From NCBI RefSeq assembly GCF_003086295.3, contig NC_092055.1:122317192-122381191 (forward strand): a stretch of DNA of 64,000 nucleotides, in the 5' to 3' direction. Under the pieces are notes generated by a model, which worked only from the letters and a program-made list of their open reading frames with translations, was not told the origin of the DNA and did no database searches. The DNA is from Arachis hypogaea (lineage: Eukaryota; Streptophyta; Magnoliopsida; Fabales; Fabaceae). Of the stretch, positions 25,588 to 36,194 are shown in pieces (position 1 is the first letter of the stretch; the number at the start of each line of letters is the position of its first letter). Position numbers and translations under genes: made by a program.

Positions 25588-27861
25588 TACATAACAAAAA
25601 TCTCATATATATTCAAATAATACATAATACAAAACAACAAACACTAAGAACTATAATTTATACCCATATTGCTAGGCGATCGCATTGGCGATCTCATTGG
25701 CGTTCTCATGTTGTTTTCATCTTTTTTGTCTTCCCTATTAAATCAATAAAAACAATAATTAAAGATTTGTAGAACAATAAATAAAAAAAATCATAACTAT
25801 AAAAAAGCACACACTATTTTTACCTTGTTTTGACCTCCTTCTCCTCATCTTGCTTTGCATCACTATAAAGAAGAATACACTATATTTTACTTTACATTCT
25901 CTTTTATTACAAAAGATAAATCAAAACTAATTTTTACCTTTCTTTATCTTTTTGCTCATCTGATACATTATCATCTTCCCTTGACATTTTGTTATCATTA
26001 TTTTGTTCATCAAATCTATAAACAAGAAATTTAATTAGGAATAAAGAGTGTTTGTAATACACATAGGCTTCAATCCTTTCATTTATAACATTCCAAAACT
26101 TTATTTTTTTTACCTTTCTTTCTTTTCCTTCATTGTGTTATCTTTATTAAGCTCCTTCGCCCCCCTTTTCTTAGCCAAATTAGTTGGTGCTCTTGTGTTC
26201 TTTGCAAATTTAGCATCAACACCACCTTGCTTAACTAAAAGGGTAACAATACCCTACAATAATAGTCACACAGATTATATTATACACTCATCATATTATG
26301 CAAAACAGAAAAAAAAATCCAGAAAAAGTTCAGTTCACTAGAAATTAATATTTAGCTTATAATGCTTTCCATTTGCCAACGGAAAAGAGTTGTAGCATAA
26401 CTAGCATTCCATGAATTAAAAATTGAAAATAAAAAACAGAGATCACATATTAAATCCAGTTTAGTTTCAACTTTGTTATTTACCATTGTAATTGTATTCT
26501 CTGCAGTTTGCACCAAACTTGCCACTATTTTTCTTTTATCACACTGCATTCAATCTTTAGAGCAAATAACTACACACTATTTCACTAATAAGCACACCAC
26601 AAAACAACACAATTATACTCACTAATCCACATCTGCACTCAACAACCTTGGAATGTCATTTTACTAACTTCTAAAACACGACATGCAAATATAAGACTTA
26701 GAATAAAATTGAGGCACTATCATAACTATAACTATGCCATTTGAGCATTCTATATAGATAGCAGGATTTCAAGAATTAAGAATTCAGCACAGTTGTATGT
26801 ATCTCAAACAACACACACATCACACATCACACAAGAACACATAAAGAATCAAACCTAATTAATATATTTCCTATTGGATAAACAAAACGTAGCTGATAAC
26901 TAGAAGTGAAAAGAATTCAACTTAGAAATGTGCATTAAGGGGTTCATCAATTTAAAAAAAAAAAAAGCGAATTAACAAGATAAAATAAATAAAACAAACC
27001 GTTGGCCTTTGCTTTGATGACTCATGTGTCAACTTCTTTGCAAGTTTTTCTTTATCCTAATAAGCAATCCATGGTGGTGGAGGCCCCATATAATTTTCCT
27101 TATCTCCGAATGTGTCTTTGTGGTAATAGATAATCTACAAGCAAAATAATAAATGTAATGATTATCATCAAAAAAGAAATCAAAAAAGGAAAAAAGGATA
27201 AGTACATTAGACTGATTACCATCAAAACATAAAGACAACCATCAATACTTAATGTATTTTTTTCCTTAAATTTTTGAACCCCTTTCATAAGCTCATCATG
27301 CACAAATCTCGCCCAATTGTATCTTGTGATATTCTCTACATCAACAATGGCATGTAAGTGCTTTGGGGATGTGACAGCGCTACTTGTTGGTGCCAAAAAT
27401 GAGCTAATAATGAATATTGTAAATGCTCTCCTAAAATAATCTCTCCCTTTGGATGTTGAAACATTACATTCTCTTGAATGTAATACTTCTTGTAACCATG
27501 GGTTTGTCACAGACTTGAACGGGGCAACTAATCTTTTTTGCTCTAAAGTCCAATCTTCTTCTTTTGGAAAACTTTTACCAATTGAAGGTAATCCTAGAGC
27601 TAACCCAATTTTGTCTGTTGTCACATCGATATCCCCCACCACTAATTCCAGTTTGCTTGTTGTTGTGTTATATGCTTTAGCAAGTGCGAGGAATAACCGC
27701 CTATCAATTTTCCAATCTTGAATAGCCTTCATGGATGAGAATCCCATTTTATCAACTTCAAGCTTTTGCTCTTTTGTAAGAGAATTTATCGTTGTGAAAA
27801 CCGAAACGGGAGAACAACGACATTCTATCACTTTCTGCAAACATAAAGTAAAAAATCTTAT

Positions 27862-28170
27862 TAAACTGGGTGCAAACTATGCTAAGTGATATGTGGAAAA
27901 TTTTATTAAACTGGGTGCAAACTGTGCAAGTAAGGTGTGCAAAACTTGACTAAAGTGGGTGCAAATTGTAAAATTGATGTGTGCAAAATCCAATTAAAGT
28001 GGGTGCAAACTGTCCAAAAAATGTGTGCAAAAAACATTATATTGGTGTGCAAACTATGCTGAATAAGGTGTACAAATTCTCATTAAAGTGGGTGCAAACT
28101 ATCTTATTCATGTGTGCAAAATTTCATTCAAATGGATGCAAAGTGTCCTGAGTAAAGTGTGCAAAATCTC
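27862..28170 (+). repeat. TGCAAA array 4, in the first Ulp1-gene intron
   Basis: Units alternate AGTGGGTGCAAACT and ATGTGTGCAAAAT at about 22-bp spacing, more diverged than array 3. It is the array nearest the right terminus and is inverted relative to array 1 near the left terminus. Confidence 0.88.
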
Positions 28171-28303
28171 CTTTTAAATTGGTTCATAACCGAGATTCTA
28201 GTTCTTCAAGAGTTTTCTGCTGCATTTTCCTTCTAGTTCCTGTTTCAGATTTCTTTGTAGTTGTACTTCTTCGCGGAATCTTAGTATCTAGATCTTTTTC
28301 CAT

Positions 28304-29925
28304 TTTCAAATAATCACTGCATATTAATAAGAAACATACTATTAACAAAGCTAGTAATAAGAATATGAGACTACGAAATCAAGAAGAATAGCTATATTAA
28401 TAAAGTAAGTACAATTTTCTTAAAATTTTGATAACCTTTTCAAAAACATGAAATTGTAAATATCCCACACACATGCGCCTAAATTTGATTGGATGTCACA
28501 GTGTGGACACAGCAAAGAACAGTGGCATGCATCAATAAAGAAATTATACAAATAAAAATTGTAAATAAAAATTGAAGTCCTCAGTGCCCAGTGAAGTGAA
28601 CACAATACACATACTATTCCTCTTTTCATTCTAATAAATAAGGACTGGTATTGGTATTATTTTTAGACTTTTAGTGTTAGTGTCATATCATGTATTGTGT
28701 ATGCTTGAGTACTTTGGCTGAATCATGAATAACTTCCGAATGATCTTTGATGATATACTACTTCAGTTGCTAGTTATGCAATTTTTTTTGTTCCTTGGTT
28801 TTTTCTGTGTGCGTAACCAAGAAGAAGAAGAAGAACAAATTAAACTTAGAAGGCCCACTTCTTGTCCAAAAAACTCCACTTCTAAGAACTCAAAAAGTCT
28901 AAAAACAAGAAAAAGCAAACTCAATTTATATTCATGTATGAAGAAAGCTAATAATGAGATCAGCAAAGAATGTTGTTTAATATAAAAGTTAGTAATCAAT
29001 TATGCAGTAGCTATTATCAAAGCTCTACCACAACAAAGCTGTATTAACAAATGAGATAATAATTTAATGAATTTTTTTAAAGATTTATAAATTAAAAGTT
29101 CCAGCAATATTACTATTATGATTCATCCACATTCAATGTCATATGTTTAACCTTTGACACTCCAGAAGAAGAGAAGAGTTATTATAGAGTTGCTGCGGTA
29201 ATTTCTCAAACAGGTGGTGGGCAATCTACTCATGAAAATGGTGTTGCTGCGTCTTATCATGTTAAACTTCAGCTTCAATTTCCAAAGCTCTACCACAACA
29301 AACCTCTACTAACAACTGAGATAATAACTTAATGATGAATCAAAATCAAAATCAAAATCAAAATCAAAATCAAAATCAAAAGAAATTTTATTATAGAGTA
29401 CTTAAAGATTTTTCATGAATAGACAGGAAACATTGAGTAATATTTTTGGGTGTTTATTATGAATTTCTGGTTGCATGTTTTGAATGGATACAAAATGATG
29501 GACAGCAAGAAGGTAAGAGTTGAAGAAAGTAATAAATGAACAAAAATCAAAACTCATTAACCTTCACATTAATCTTGAAGAAGCATCACGCATTACTAGA
29601 AACGAAGGAGAATGGATAGAGAGCTGAGAGGTGCTGTTGCAGAGAGTAATGCCGCTGCTATTGGAGACGCTACTTGAGATGAACAGCGAGGTCAAGAATG
29701 CTGATTCGTGGCGTGCTCCAGCGTTGAGAGCAACAAAGATGGCGCGCAAGAGTGTAGAGGAGAGACTGTAAAATTTTGGGGGAGAAGAAGAGAGCGTGGT
29801 AAAGGAGCGTGAATACACACTCTCTTTATGGGTTTGGGCTTTATTTTGTGTGAGGTATAAAATTACTATTGCTGGTTGTTTGCTAGCCCAAAAGTGAGAA
29901 AACTGCTGGCCCCCTAGCGGTGCTC
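28304..29925. other. Right subterminal region of the 13-kb MULE
   Basis: This should hold the Ulp1 gene promoter on minus. It contains an AAAATC hexanucleotide run (29337-29381), a diverged direct repeat (about 29015-29068 and 29280-29335, sharing AAAGCTCTACCACAACAAA) and a coding-like patch at 29162-29281. The terminus from about 29800 to 29925 carries GGGCTTT, CCAGCA-type words and the right TIR. Confidence 0.5.
29337..29381 (+). repeat. AAAATC hexanucleotide microsatellite
   Basis: About seven tandem AAAATC copies lie in the right part of the 13-kb MULE. Confidence 0.9.
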
Positions 29926-29934
29926 TTAATAATA
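29926..29934 (+). repeat. Right 9-bp target-site duplication TTAATAATA
   Basis: Exact copy of 16929-16937, directly after the terminal GCTC of the element. Confidence 0.75.
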
Positions 29935-30780
29935 ACAACAATAATAACAACAACAACAATAATAATAATAATAATAACAGTTAAAAAGAATACCATTGCG
30001 CAAGTAGAACCCCAACATCGACGAGCTGATCGCAGGGAATAAGTGCCAGAAACAGCTTACACTCACACGCCCAGACAAATAGTAGTATCAGTGGCTCATC
30101 CATCTCTTTAGAGTTGAATCGGGATGCATGACACAACGATTTGTATAAATGTGCCAGTCTAGCTGCCCCCAACTGTATACTAAAATCTGGTGGAAATCTT
30201 GAAGTAGAGGCAGAAACTTCGAGTTCAATGAAGTGGTCGACTTATCCGGAAACACAACCGCTCCGAGCACGCAGAAAATGTGAGCTCGGACGTACCGCTC
30301 AACAGACTCCTGCGTGTCACACGGCTCGGTGTCTTTACACCGCCAAACCCATGCCAGATTAACCTTACTCAATACGTGATCTTGCGGACCGGGCTCCCGA
30401 CCGAAACAAGCGATGCAGTTCTCCACCAAAAACTGGTGACTGCTGTCTGATCTACTCGTAATGTGCTCCCCATTAACCGGGAGGCCAAGAATATATGTCA
30501 CATCTTCCAGCGTCACCGTCACTTCACCGACTGGAAGATGAAATGTGTGGGTTTCCGGCCTCCATTGTTCAACTAAGGCACTTAGGAGTGCCGAATGGCC
30601 TCTCATTTCTCCTACTCGCGAAACGTGTTGAAACCCAGTAAGTGCTAGTGACGCTGCACCTACTTCGTTAAAGGTCTCTGGCGGATCTAGTTTTCTGGGC
30701 AACAAATTTCTAATAGCCTGCAAAAAGAAATATAATAATTATAATAATCACAACAACGTTACTCATGATAGTAATTGTTA

Positions 30781-31823
30781 GAGTTTAGTACGAATTTGGT
30801 CCCTAAGGTAGGGGCTGAAATTTTTTTTCGTCCCCCGCCTTTATTTTGCTACAAAATGGTCCCGAATGTTTAACTTAGTTTTAAAATCATTTTTCGGACG
30901 AAAATATCCTTCTCCCTTCTTCCCCAAAAATCAACTAGAAAGCAAAAGCAGATGCAGAGGCAGAAGGAGAAATAGAAGCAGAAGTAGGAAGCAGAAACAA
31001 CAACAGCAACAATGGTAAATCAACAATGGTGAACAACAATGATGAATCAACAACAACAATAACAATAAAACAACAACAACAATGGTGAATGGTGAATCAA
31101 CAAGGTGAATCAACAACAGCAACAACAAAAGCAAAAAAGAAGCAGAAGTAGAAGCATAAAGAAGAAGCAAAAAACAAAAATAGAAAGTAGAAGCAACAAC
31201 ATTTAAACACCAATCTGCTAGCATCGGCAAGGAGCATCGACGACCGTCCAACCTCGCGGATCTGCTGGTGTCGAGTCACTCCAGCGGCGGCGACAGGACA
31301 GGGCTCGATGGCGACTGACGATGACGGCGGCTCGCAAACGACGACGGCGGTTCAGCACCTTCGTTCCTCTCTTCTCTCCCTCTCTGCTTCTCTTCCTCTT
31401 TCCCTCTGCTCTTTCCTCTCTGGCTGTTTGTGCGAGTGAGATCTGGAACCTTTTCCCTCTCCCGTTAGTGTGACCAAACGATGAGGAGCGGCAGCGACAG
31501 TGGCGGCGGCGGCGACGAGGAGCAACGACGCTTTCCCTCCCCTTCCCTTGGGAAAGCCCCCTTCCCTTGGAAACCCCCCCACCCCACGAAGCCCCTCCGC
31601 ACAAAGCGTGATCCCCCTCTTCCTCCTTAATCAGTTTATTTTTTTTCTTTTTATTTTTGATTTTTTAATTAGGGGCATTTTCAAAATAAAAATAAAAAAT
31701 TTGGTAAAAAAGACGATTTTAAAACTAAGTTAAACCTTCGGGACCATTTTGTAGTAAAAAAAAGGCCTAAGACGAAAAAAAATTTTCAACCCCTACCTTA
31801 GAGACCAAAATCATACTTAACTC
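30781..31823. mobile_element. 1,043-bp long-TIR element (MULE-like), copy 1
   Basis: The ends are inverted repeats of about 110 bp: GAGTTTAGTACGAATTTGG on the left, matched on the right by the complement of GAGTTAAGTATGATTTTGG. Both continue through GGTAGGGG, TTTTTTTTCGTC and CAAAATGGTCCCGAA. The flanks are TAATTGTTA (30772-30780) and TAATTATTA (31824-31832), an 8/9 match. The interior is partly GC-rich, with repetitive Glu/Arg- or Leu-coding low-complexity frames and no recognisable gene. It is in opposite orientation to its relative at 57318-58425. Confidence 0.85.
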
Positions 31824-31832
31824 TAATTATTA

Positions 31833-32399
31833 TAACAAGGTTACTAATAATACTAATAACAATAATAATAACAATATAATAATAATGATATAATAATAAT
31901 AATAATTAATAACAATGCAAATAATAATAATAATGATAATAATAATAATAATGATAATAATAATAATAATGACGTTACTCATGATAACAATAATAATAAT
32001 AAAAAAATTATTAAACACTATCTTCTTTATTTTAATTAGTATTGTATTATTATTATCATAACAGTTAATAATAATTTATTAAGAATTAATAAAAAATTGT
32101 TAAACATTATTTTTTATTTTAATTTATTACACAGAAATGTTAATCACATGAAAATTAATACTAACTTATTAAAAATTAATAAAAAATTTCTAAACAATAT
32201 GTATTATTATAATTTATTACAGAGTACGGTTATTATCATAAAAATTGATAATAATTTTTAAAAAATAATACAAAAAATATAAAATAGTATTATTTATTAT
32301 TAGAAAATAATAATAATAATAATTTATTATTATTGTCCTCTACAGTATTTTACAAAATTAACAATATAGTAATCATCATAACATTTTTTTCCTCGAGAT

Positions 32400-32440
<41 letters not shown>

Positions 32441-32514
32441 TAGTTAAAACACAAATACATAAAATATAAATAAATATATTTATTTATTAATCATAAAATT
32501 AAAAAAAATCTTAC
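31833..32514. other. PMD intron 1 remainder, TAA/TTA microsatellites
   Basis: Very AT-rich. Runs of TAA units occur at about 31855-32000 and 32400-32441. Apparent reading frames here are low-complexity Ile repeats and not genes. Confidence 0.6.
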
Positions 32515-32592
32515 CCATTGAGAATGATCTAGATATTCAATAATGTATTTTTTTGGTTTGGTAAAATCCTAAATTATTTTTTCTTCCTTCAT

Positions 32593-33159
32593 CGTATACT
32601 TCTTCTTCTCCCACACTTTCTTCTTCAGTTTTTTCACTCTTGCTTCCTCACTCTCGTTTCACTCTTCTTCAGTAAAGTTGTTTCACTCTTGCTTCCCCTA
32701 TCTGCGTTTTGGTTTTGGCTTTTATAAACTAGATTCACCACCCTCCATGACACGTATCACGCATGCAGCTAGGGAGGCTACCAAACGCAACCTGCGCTTT
32801 GCCCTGCACGGTTGACAAACACAACCTACGTTTTGGCTTCTCCAATACTGGTCAACAACTGCTCCTATCTGCATGCAGGGGACACCGGGGCATGTTTCGT
32901 AACTTGGTTGCCTGCCCTGCCAATCGCAGGCTGCATTTTGCAGCATGCTAAACTTTCTTGGTCTTCGTCCCACCCAAAACGTAGCCTGTATTTTGTGGTT
33001 TTTGACAATAGCAGCTCCACATTTGTGCATAACACGCCATGCATTCATTTGTCAGCATTTCACCATTTTTTATCTATTTTTTTAATCTATTTCTCCATTT
33101 TTTTTCAAAAGCTGCTTGGGTTTTGTATAGAAAAGATTATTTTAATCGAGAGCCTTGCC
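32593..33159. promoter_or_regulatory. Back-to-back promoter region between PMD A (minus) and MULE B transposase (plus)
   Basis: A TATAAAAGCC-like box on the minus strand near 32720 could serve the PMD A transcript, and TATAAATA at 33160 serves the MULE B transposase. The AAACGCA...TGCGTTT palindromes lie between them. The junction between the right end of A and the left end of B must be in this stretch, but I could not find clear TIRs. Confidence 0.5.
32783..32994. repeat. Four imperfect palindromes upstream of MULE B transposase
   Basis: Diverged copies at 32783-32800, 32817-32834, 32922-32939 and 32976-32994 follow the same plan as those at 12161-12395 (AAACGCA-centre-TGCGTTT). They show several C-to-T/G-to-A changes (CACA, TACG, TGCA in place of CGCA/TGCG). 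Confidence 0.65.
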
Positions 33160-33167
33160 TATAAATA
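33160..33167 (+). promoter_or_regulatory. TATA box of MULE B transposase
   Basis: TATAAATA in the same context as 12431-12438 of copy A, about 130 bp before the start codon at 33298. Confidence 0.6.
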
Positions 33168-33297
33168 CGAAACTCAGTTCATCCAAACTTGTACCTCAGT
33201 TCTACTCCCATTCCTCTTTCTTGCATATATTTCATAGTTGTGAGGTTTTTTGGAAATTAATTGTGTCAAAAAAGTTGGGTTAGGTGAAGTTGAGGTT

Positions 33298-35901
33298 ATG
33301 GAAGGTATTGCAAATTTGCGAGTGTATTATAACAGTGAGATTATACCAAACACATACGAAGGAGTGACTTTTGTTTGTGAATATCCGTTTTCATTTGCTA
33401 TTCTATGTACCATGAGTTTTGTAGAGTTGCAAAAATGGTCTTTGTGAGAATATACAAAGTCACATTTCGAAAAAGGTGAGCAACATTTTGTACAGAAATC
33501 CTGTACAAGTATTTGGTGGGCTGATACAGTTTTAAATAATGTCCATCACTAACGAGGCATGTATGCAACAGATGTTCTATATTTATCAACAATCACGATT
33601 TCACGTGCTGATGATAGAGCTGTACGTTGAGTTTGAACGGCATACGGGGCTGGACGCGATCGGCAAGGAGGTCAATATTGATGAGCTCGGGGATATAGAT
33701 TGGGAAGAAGATAACAACGACAGTGAAGAGGAGTTTGAAGCCAACTATGAAATCGATGACGAAAACGATGACGGAGACCTGGCAGGCAATTCGGCGGTAC
33801 AAAATGAAGTGCATGTGATTGTAAGTTAGCACTCCTTTGGTGTTCCGTCTTTTATGCGAACTCTGGATCTTGAAGCCATGCATGCCCTGGAATTTTCTGA
33901 GTATGCGAATATGAGTATGTTATGGTTATTAATTAAAGTTACCACTACCATTTCTTTTATTTGCCTTGACCGACTAACGGTGGTTTGCATGTCGTAGATG
34001 AAGGCAATGTTGCGGTGGAAGATGGTGAGTTTAGTATCAGAATGGAATTTGGTTCTAGAGAATTGGTGATATCTGCAATCAAAAGCTACACTATCTCTAG
34101 AGGAGTTGATTACACTATGTATGAATCTGAGCCACAGACTTTTTATGCAAAATGCAAGGGTTATGATGCAGGGTGCATTTGGCTTATCAGAGCTAGCTTG
34201 ATTCGAAAGAAAGACTGTTGGGAGATCAGGAGATACAATGGCAAACACACGTGCACCATGGGGACGATTTCACAAGATCATGCCAAGTTGGACTCAGACA
34301 CAATTGCAGATGCTATTAGCCCATTGGTTGAAGCAGACATGTCGATAAAGGTGAAGTCTATTATTGCAGAAGTTCAATCTAGGTTCAACTATACTGTAAG
34401 TTATCGCAAGGCTTGGTTTGCAATGTAGAAATCTGTCGCAAAAATTCTCAGTGATTAAAAAGTTTCTTACCAGACCCTGCCAATATGGTTTAAAGCAATG
34501 ATTGCGAAGATGCCAAGGTCTCCTGTTCAAATAAAAATGCTCCTCATTTATCATGAGAGTGAGGAGGTTCAAGGTGTAAGAGTTCTCCATTGCATTTTTC
34601 GGAGCTTTTATCCGTGTATTGTAGTATTTAGACACTGCAGGTCATTGGTGCAGGTCGATGGCACACACCTGTATGGAAAATATAAAGGAGCACTTTTAGT
34701 TGCAGTGGCACAAAATGGGAACCAAAACATTGTGCCTATTGTATTTGCGATAGTCGAGGGTGAGACAGCAGACGCGTGGGAGTTTTTTCTAACCAATTTG
34801 CGGAGATATGTTGTTACCATTGATGGCGTGGGCATTATTTCTGACCACCATAACTCCATCGACGTAGCAATAGCTTGCAGTATCGGTGCATGGTCACCAC
34901 CAAAATCGTGGAACATGTTCTGCATCAGGCACATCGGGTCCAACTTCTTAAGGAGGTTCAAGGCTCCGTATTTGCATAATCTCGTGGTTAACACAGGTAT
35001 TTGAATTCGCTGTTATGGTCCTATTCATAGTAATATTGTGGCATATACTTATGATTATATGGTTTATTCTACAGGTTATTCTAGGACGGAATAGAAGTAC
35101 AACAAAAACTACCAAAGGCTTAAAGAGTGGGGTGAGGCATATACTCAATGGTGCAATGAGATCGGTATTCAGAGATGGATGTTGGCATTCGATAAAGGTC
35201 ATTGTTGGGGACATATGACGACGAACTTGGTAGAGAGCATAAATTCTGTCCTTAATGGTGCACGCAACCTTCCGGTGACTGCCATTATTAGGTCTACTTT
35301 CTATCGGCCAAACGAATTATTTACTCGGAAGAGCGTCAAAGCTCATGAGCGTGTTCGCAACGGATTTATGTATTCGGAATTTGCCACCAAAAGAGTTGAA
35401 AAAAGTTTTCGGCATGCAGGAAACATTGACATCAATCGATTCGACAGGCGCAATGAGATGTTTGAGGTTCGCAAAATACAAGATGGTTCCATTTACACTG
35501 TTAACCTTGCGCAACGACACTGCAATTGTGGCCATTTTCAGGTCGAGCGACTCCCATATTGCCACGTTCTTGCATGTTGCGCTAACCAGCATCTTGATTG
35601 GCAAGTATATGTTCATAATGTGTACAAGATGTTTGAAATTTGTAAGGTCTACAGAGATGAGTTTGTTCTGATGGGTGATCAATCTACGTAGGCTAGATAT
35701 GAAGGAGCGAAGGTGATCGTCAATTGGATATTGAGGCACACGACAAAAGGAAGATCGAAGTCAACCTGCTACCTGAATGAGATGGATTCGCGGGATATGT
35801 ATGGTCCTCACGGTGTACTATATGTGGATGGAAGGGACATAGCCGTAGCCGATATCCTCGACGCACAGGTCCAAGCTCTGCCGGAGGTTAGTAGTGGTTA
35901 A
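33298..35901 (+). pseudogene. MULE transposase, copy B, broken
   Basis: Homologous to copy A along its whole length: an N-terminal MEGIANLRVYYNSEIIPNTY block, the acidic stretch, VQVDGTHLYGKYKGALL in the MULE core, an intron at about 34996-35074, and a SWIM finger (CGHFQVERLPYCHVLACC) in which one expected Cys/His is altered. The C-terminal CCHC knuckle is lost by a frameshift near 35810. Stops lie near 33826, 34426, 34456, 35090 and 35689. Two stops (at 34426 and 35090) occur at the same codons as in copy A (13700 and 14369). Confidence 0.9.
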
Positions 35902-36194
35902 GCTTTTTACGTATTTACGCATTTTAAACTAGTATGTAACTTCGTGAACTATGTAACTTTTTATGTAACTTTTTGCTTAACTTCGTGACCTATGTAAGTT
36001 TATTACCTATTTTAGACTACTCTATAAGGTTATTATGTATTTATGCAATTTATTTATATATGCGTTAACCTAAATCATAAACCCTACTTACGATAATAAA
36101 GACAAGAACAAATAGAAACATCTAAATATACAATACGAGATACAACACTGAATACAAAGCTAAACTCAAATAGTATAAGATAAACTACAAAAGG

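Larger units (their letters stand above)
22699..28303 (-). pseudogene. Ulp1-like (C48) cysteine protease gene of the MULE, one premature stop
   Basis: About sixteen minus-strand exons run from ATG at 28303 to stop at 22699. The N-terminal block (27837-27220) has IECRCSPVSV and LELVVGDIDVTTDKIGLALG, a helical module common in plant transposon Ulp1 genes. A charged middle follows (26543-24456, with MRTPMRSPMRSP). The C-terminal peptidase domain shows His (HWWLYAYD, 23489-23491), Asp (LDSLYKE, 23438-23440), Gln (23213-23215) and Cys (YDCGLFV, 23106-23108). Ulp1 proteases cut SUMO-like proteins; the target here is unknown. A TAG at 27057-27059, where Trp is expected after PPPPWIAY, would truncate it. 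The first exon junction is also unresolved. Confidence 0.83.
16938..29925. mobile_element. 12,988-bp MULE with FRS-type transposase and Ulp1-like gene
   Basis: The ends are GGGAAACTCTC...GGACCAGCA on the left and, read inward, GAGCACCGCTA...GGGCCAGCA on the right. They align without gaps at about 18 of 27 positions and are flanked by 9-bp duplications. The insertion lies exactly inside the PMD intron of MULE A: the intron's 3' part ends at 16928 and its 5' part resumes at 29935. Cargo is a transposase gene on plus (17247-21458) and a Ulp1-like gene on minus (28303-22699), converging. Four TGCAAA arrays lie in it. MULEs that carry Ulp1-like genes are known in plants (Kaonashi-type); whether this is one of them is not tested here. 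Confidence 0.85.
29935..32592 (-). pseudogene. PMD gene of MULE A, 5' part
   Basis: Exon 1 (32592 to about 32515) ends IIEYLDHSQW before GTAAGA and has an in-frame stop after seven codons. The next exon (about 30719-30002) gives LDPPETFNEVGAASLALTGF, then WRPETHTFHLPVGEVTVTLE and YILGLPVNG, the core of the plant mobile domain. The block ACECKLFLALIPCDQLVDVG follows. A frameshift lies near 30150. The last exon here ends before GTATTC at about 30000, and the gene resumes after the nested MULE at 16876. PMD proteins such as MAIN act in silencing; the transposon forms are of unknown function. The 30781-31823 element sits in intron 1. Confidence 0.85.

Noticed and set aside
31218..31604. GC-rich Arg/Gly frame inside the long-TIR element
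   Set aside because: Low-complexity, no start context or domain; overlapping frames are equally open.
31830..32018. Poly-Ile/Tyr frame
   Set aside because: Translation of TAA/TTA microsatellites.
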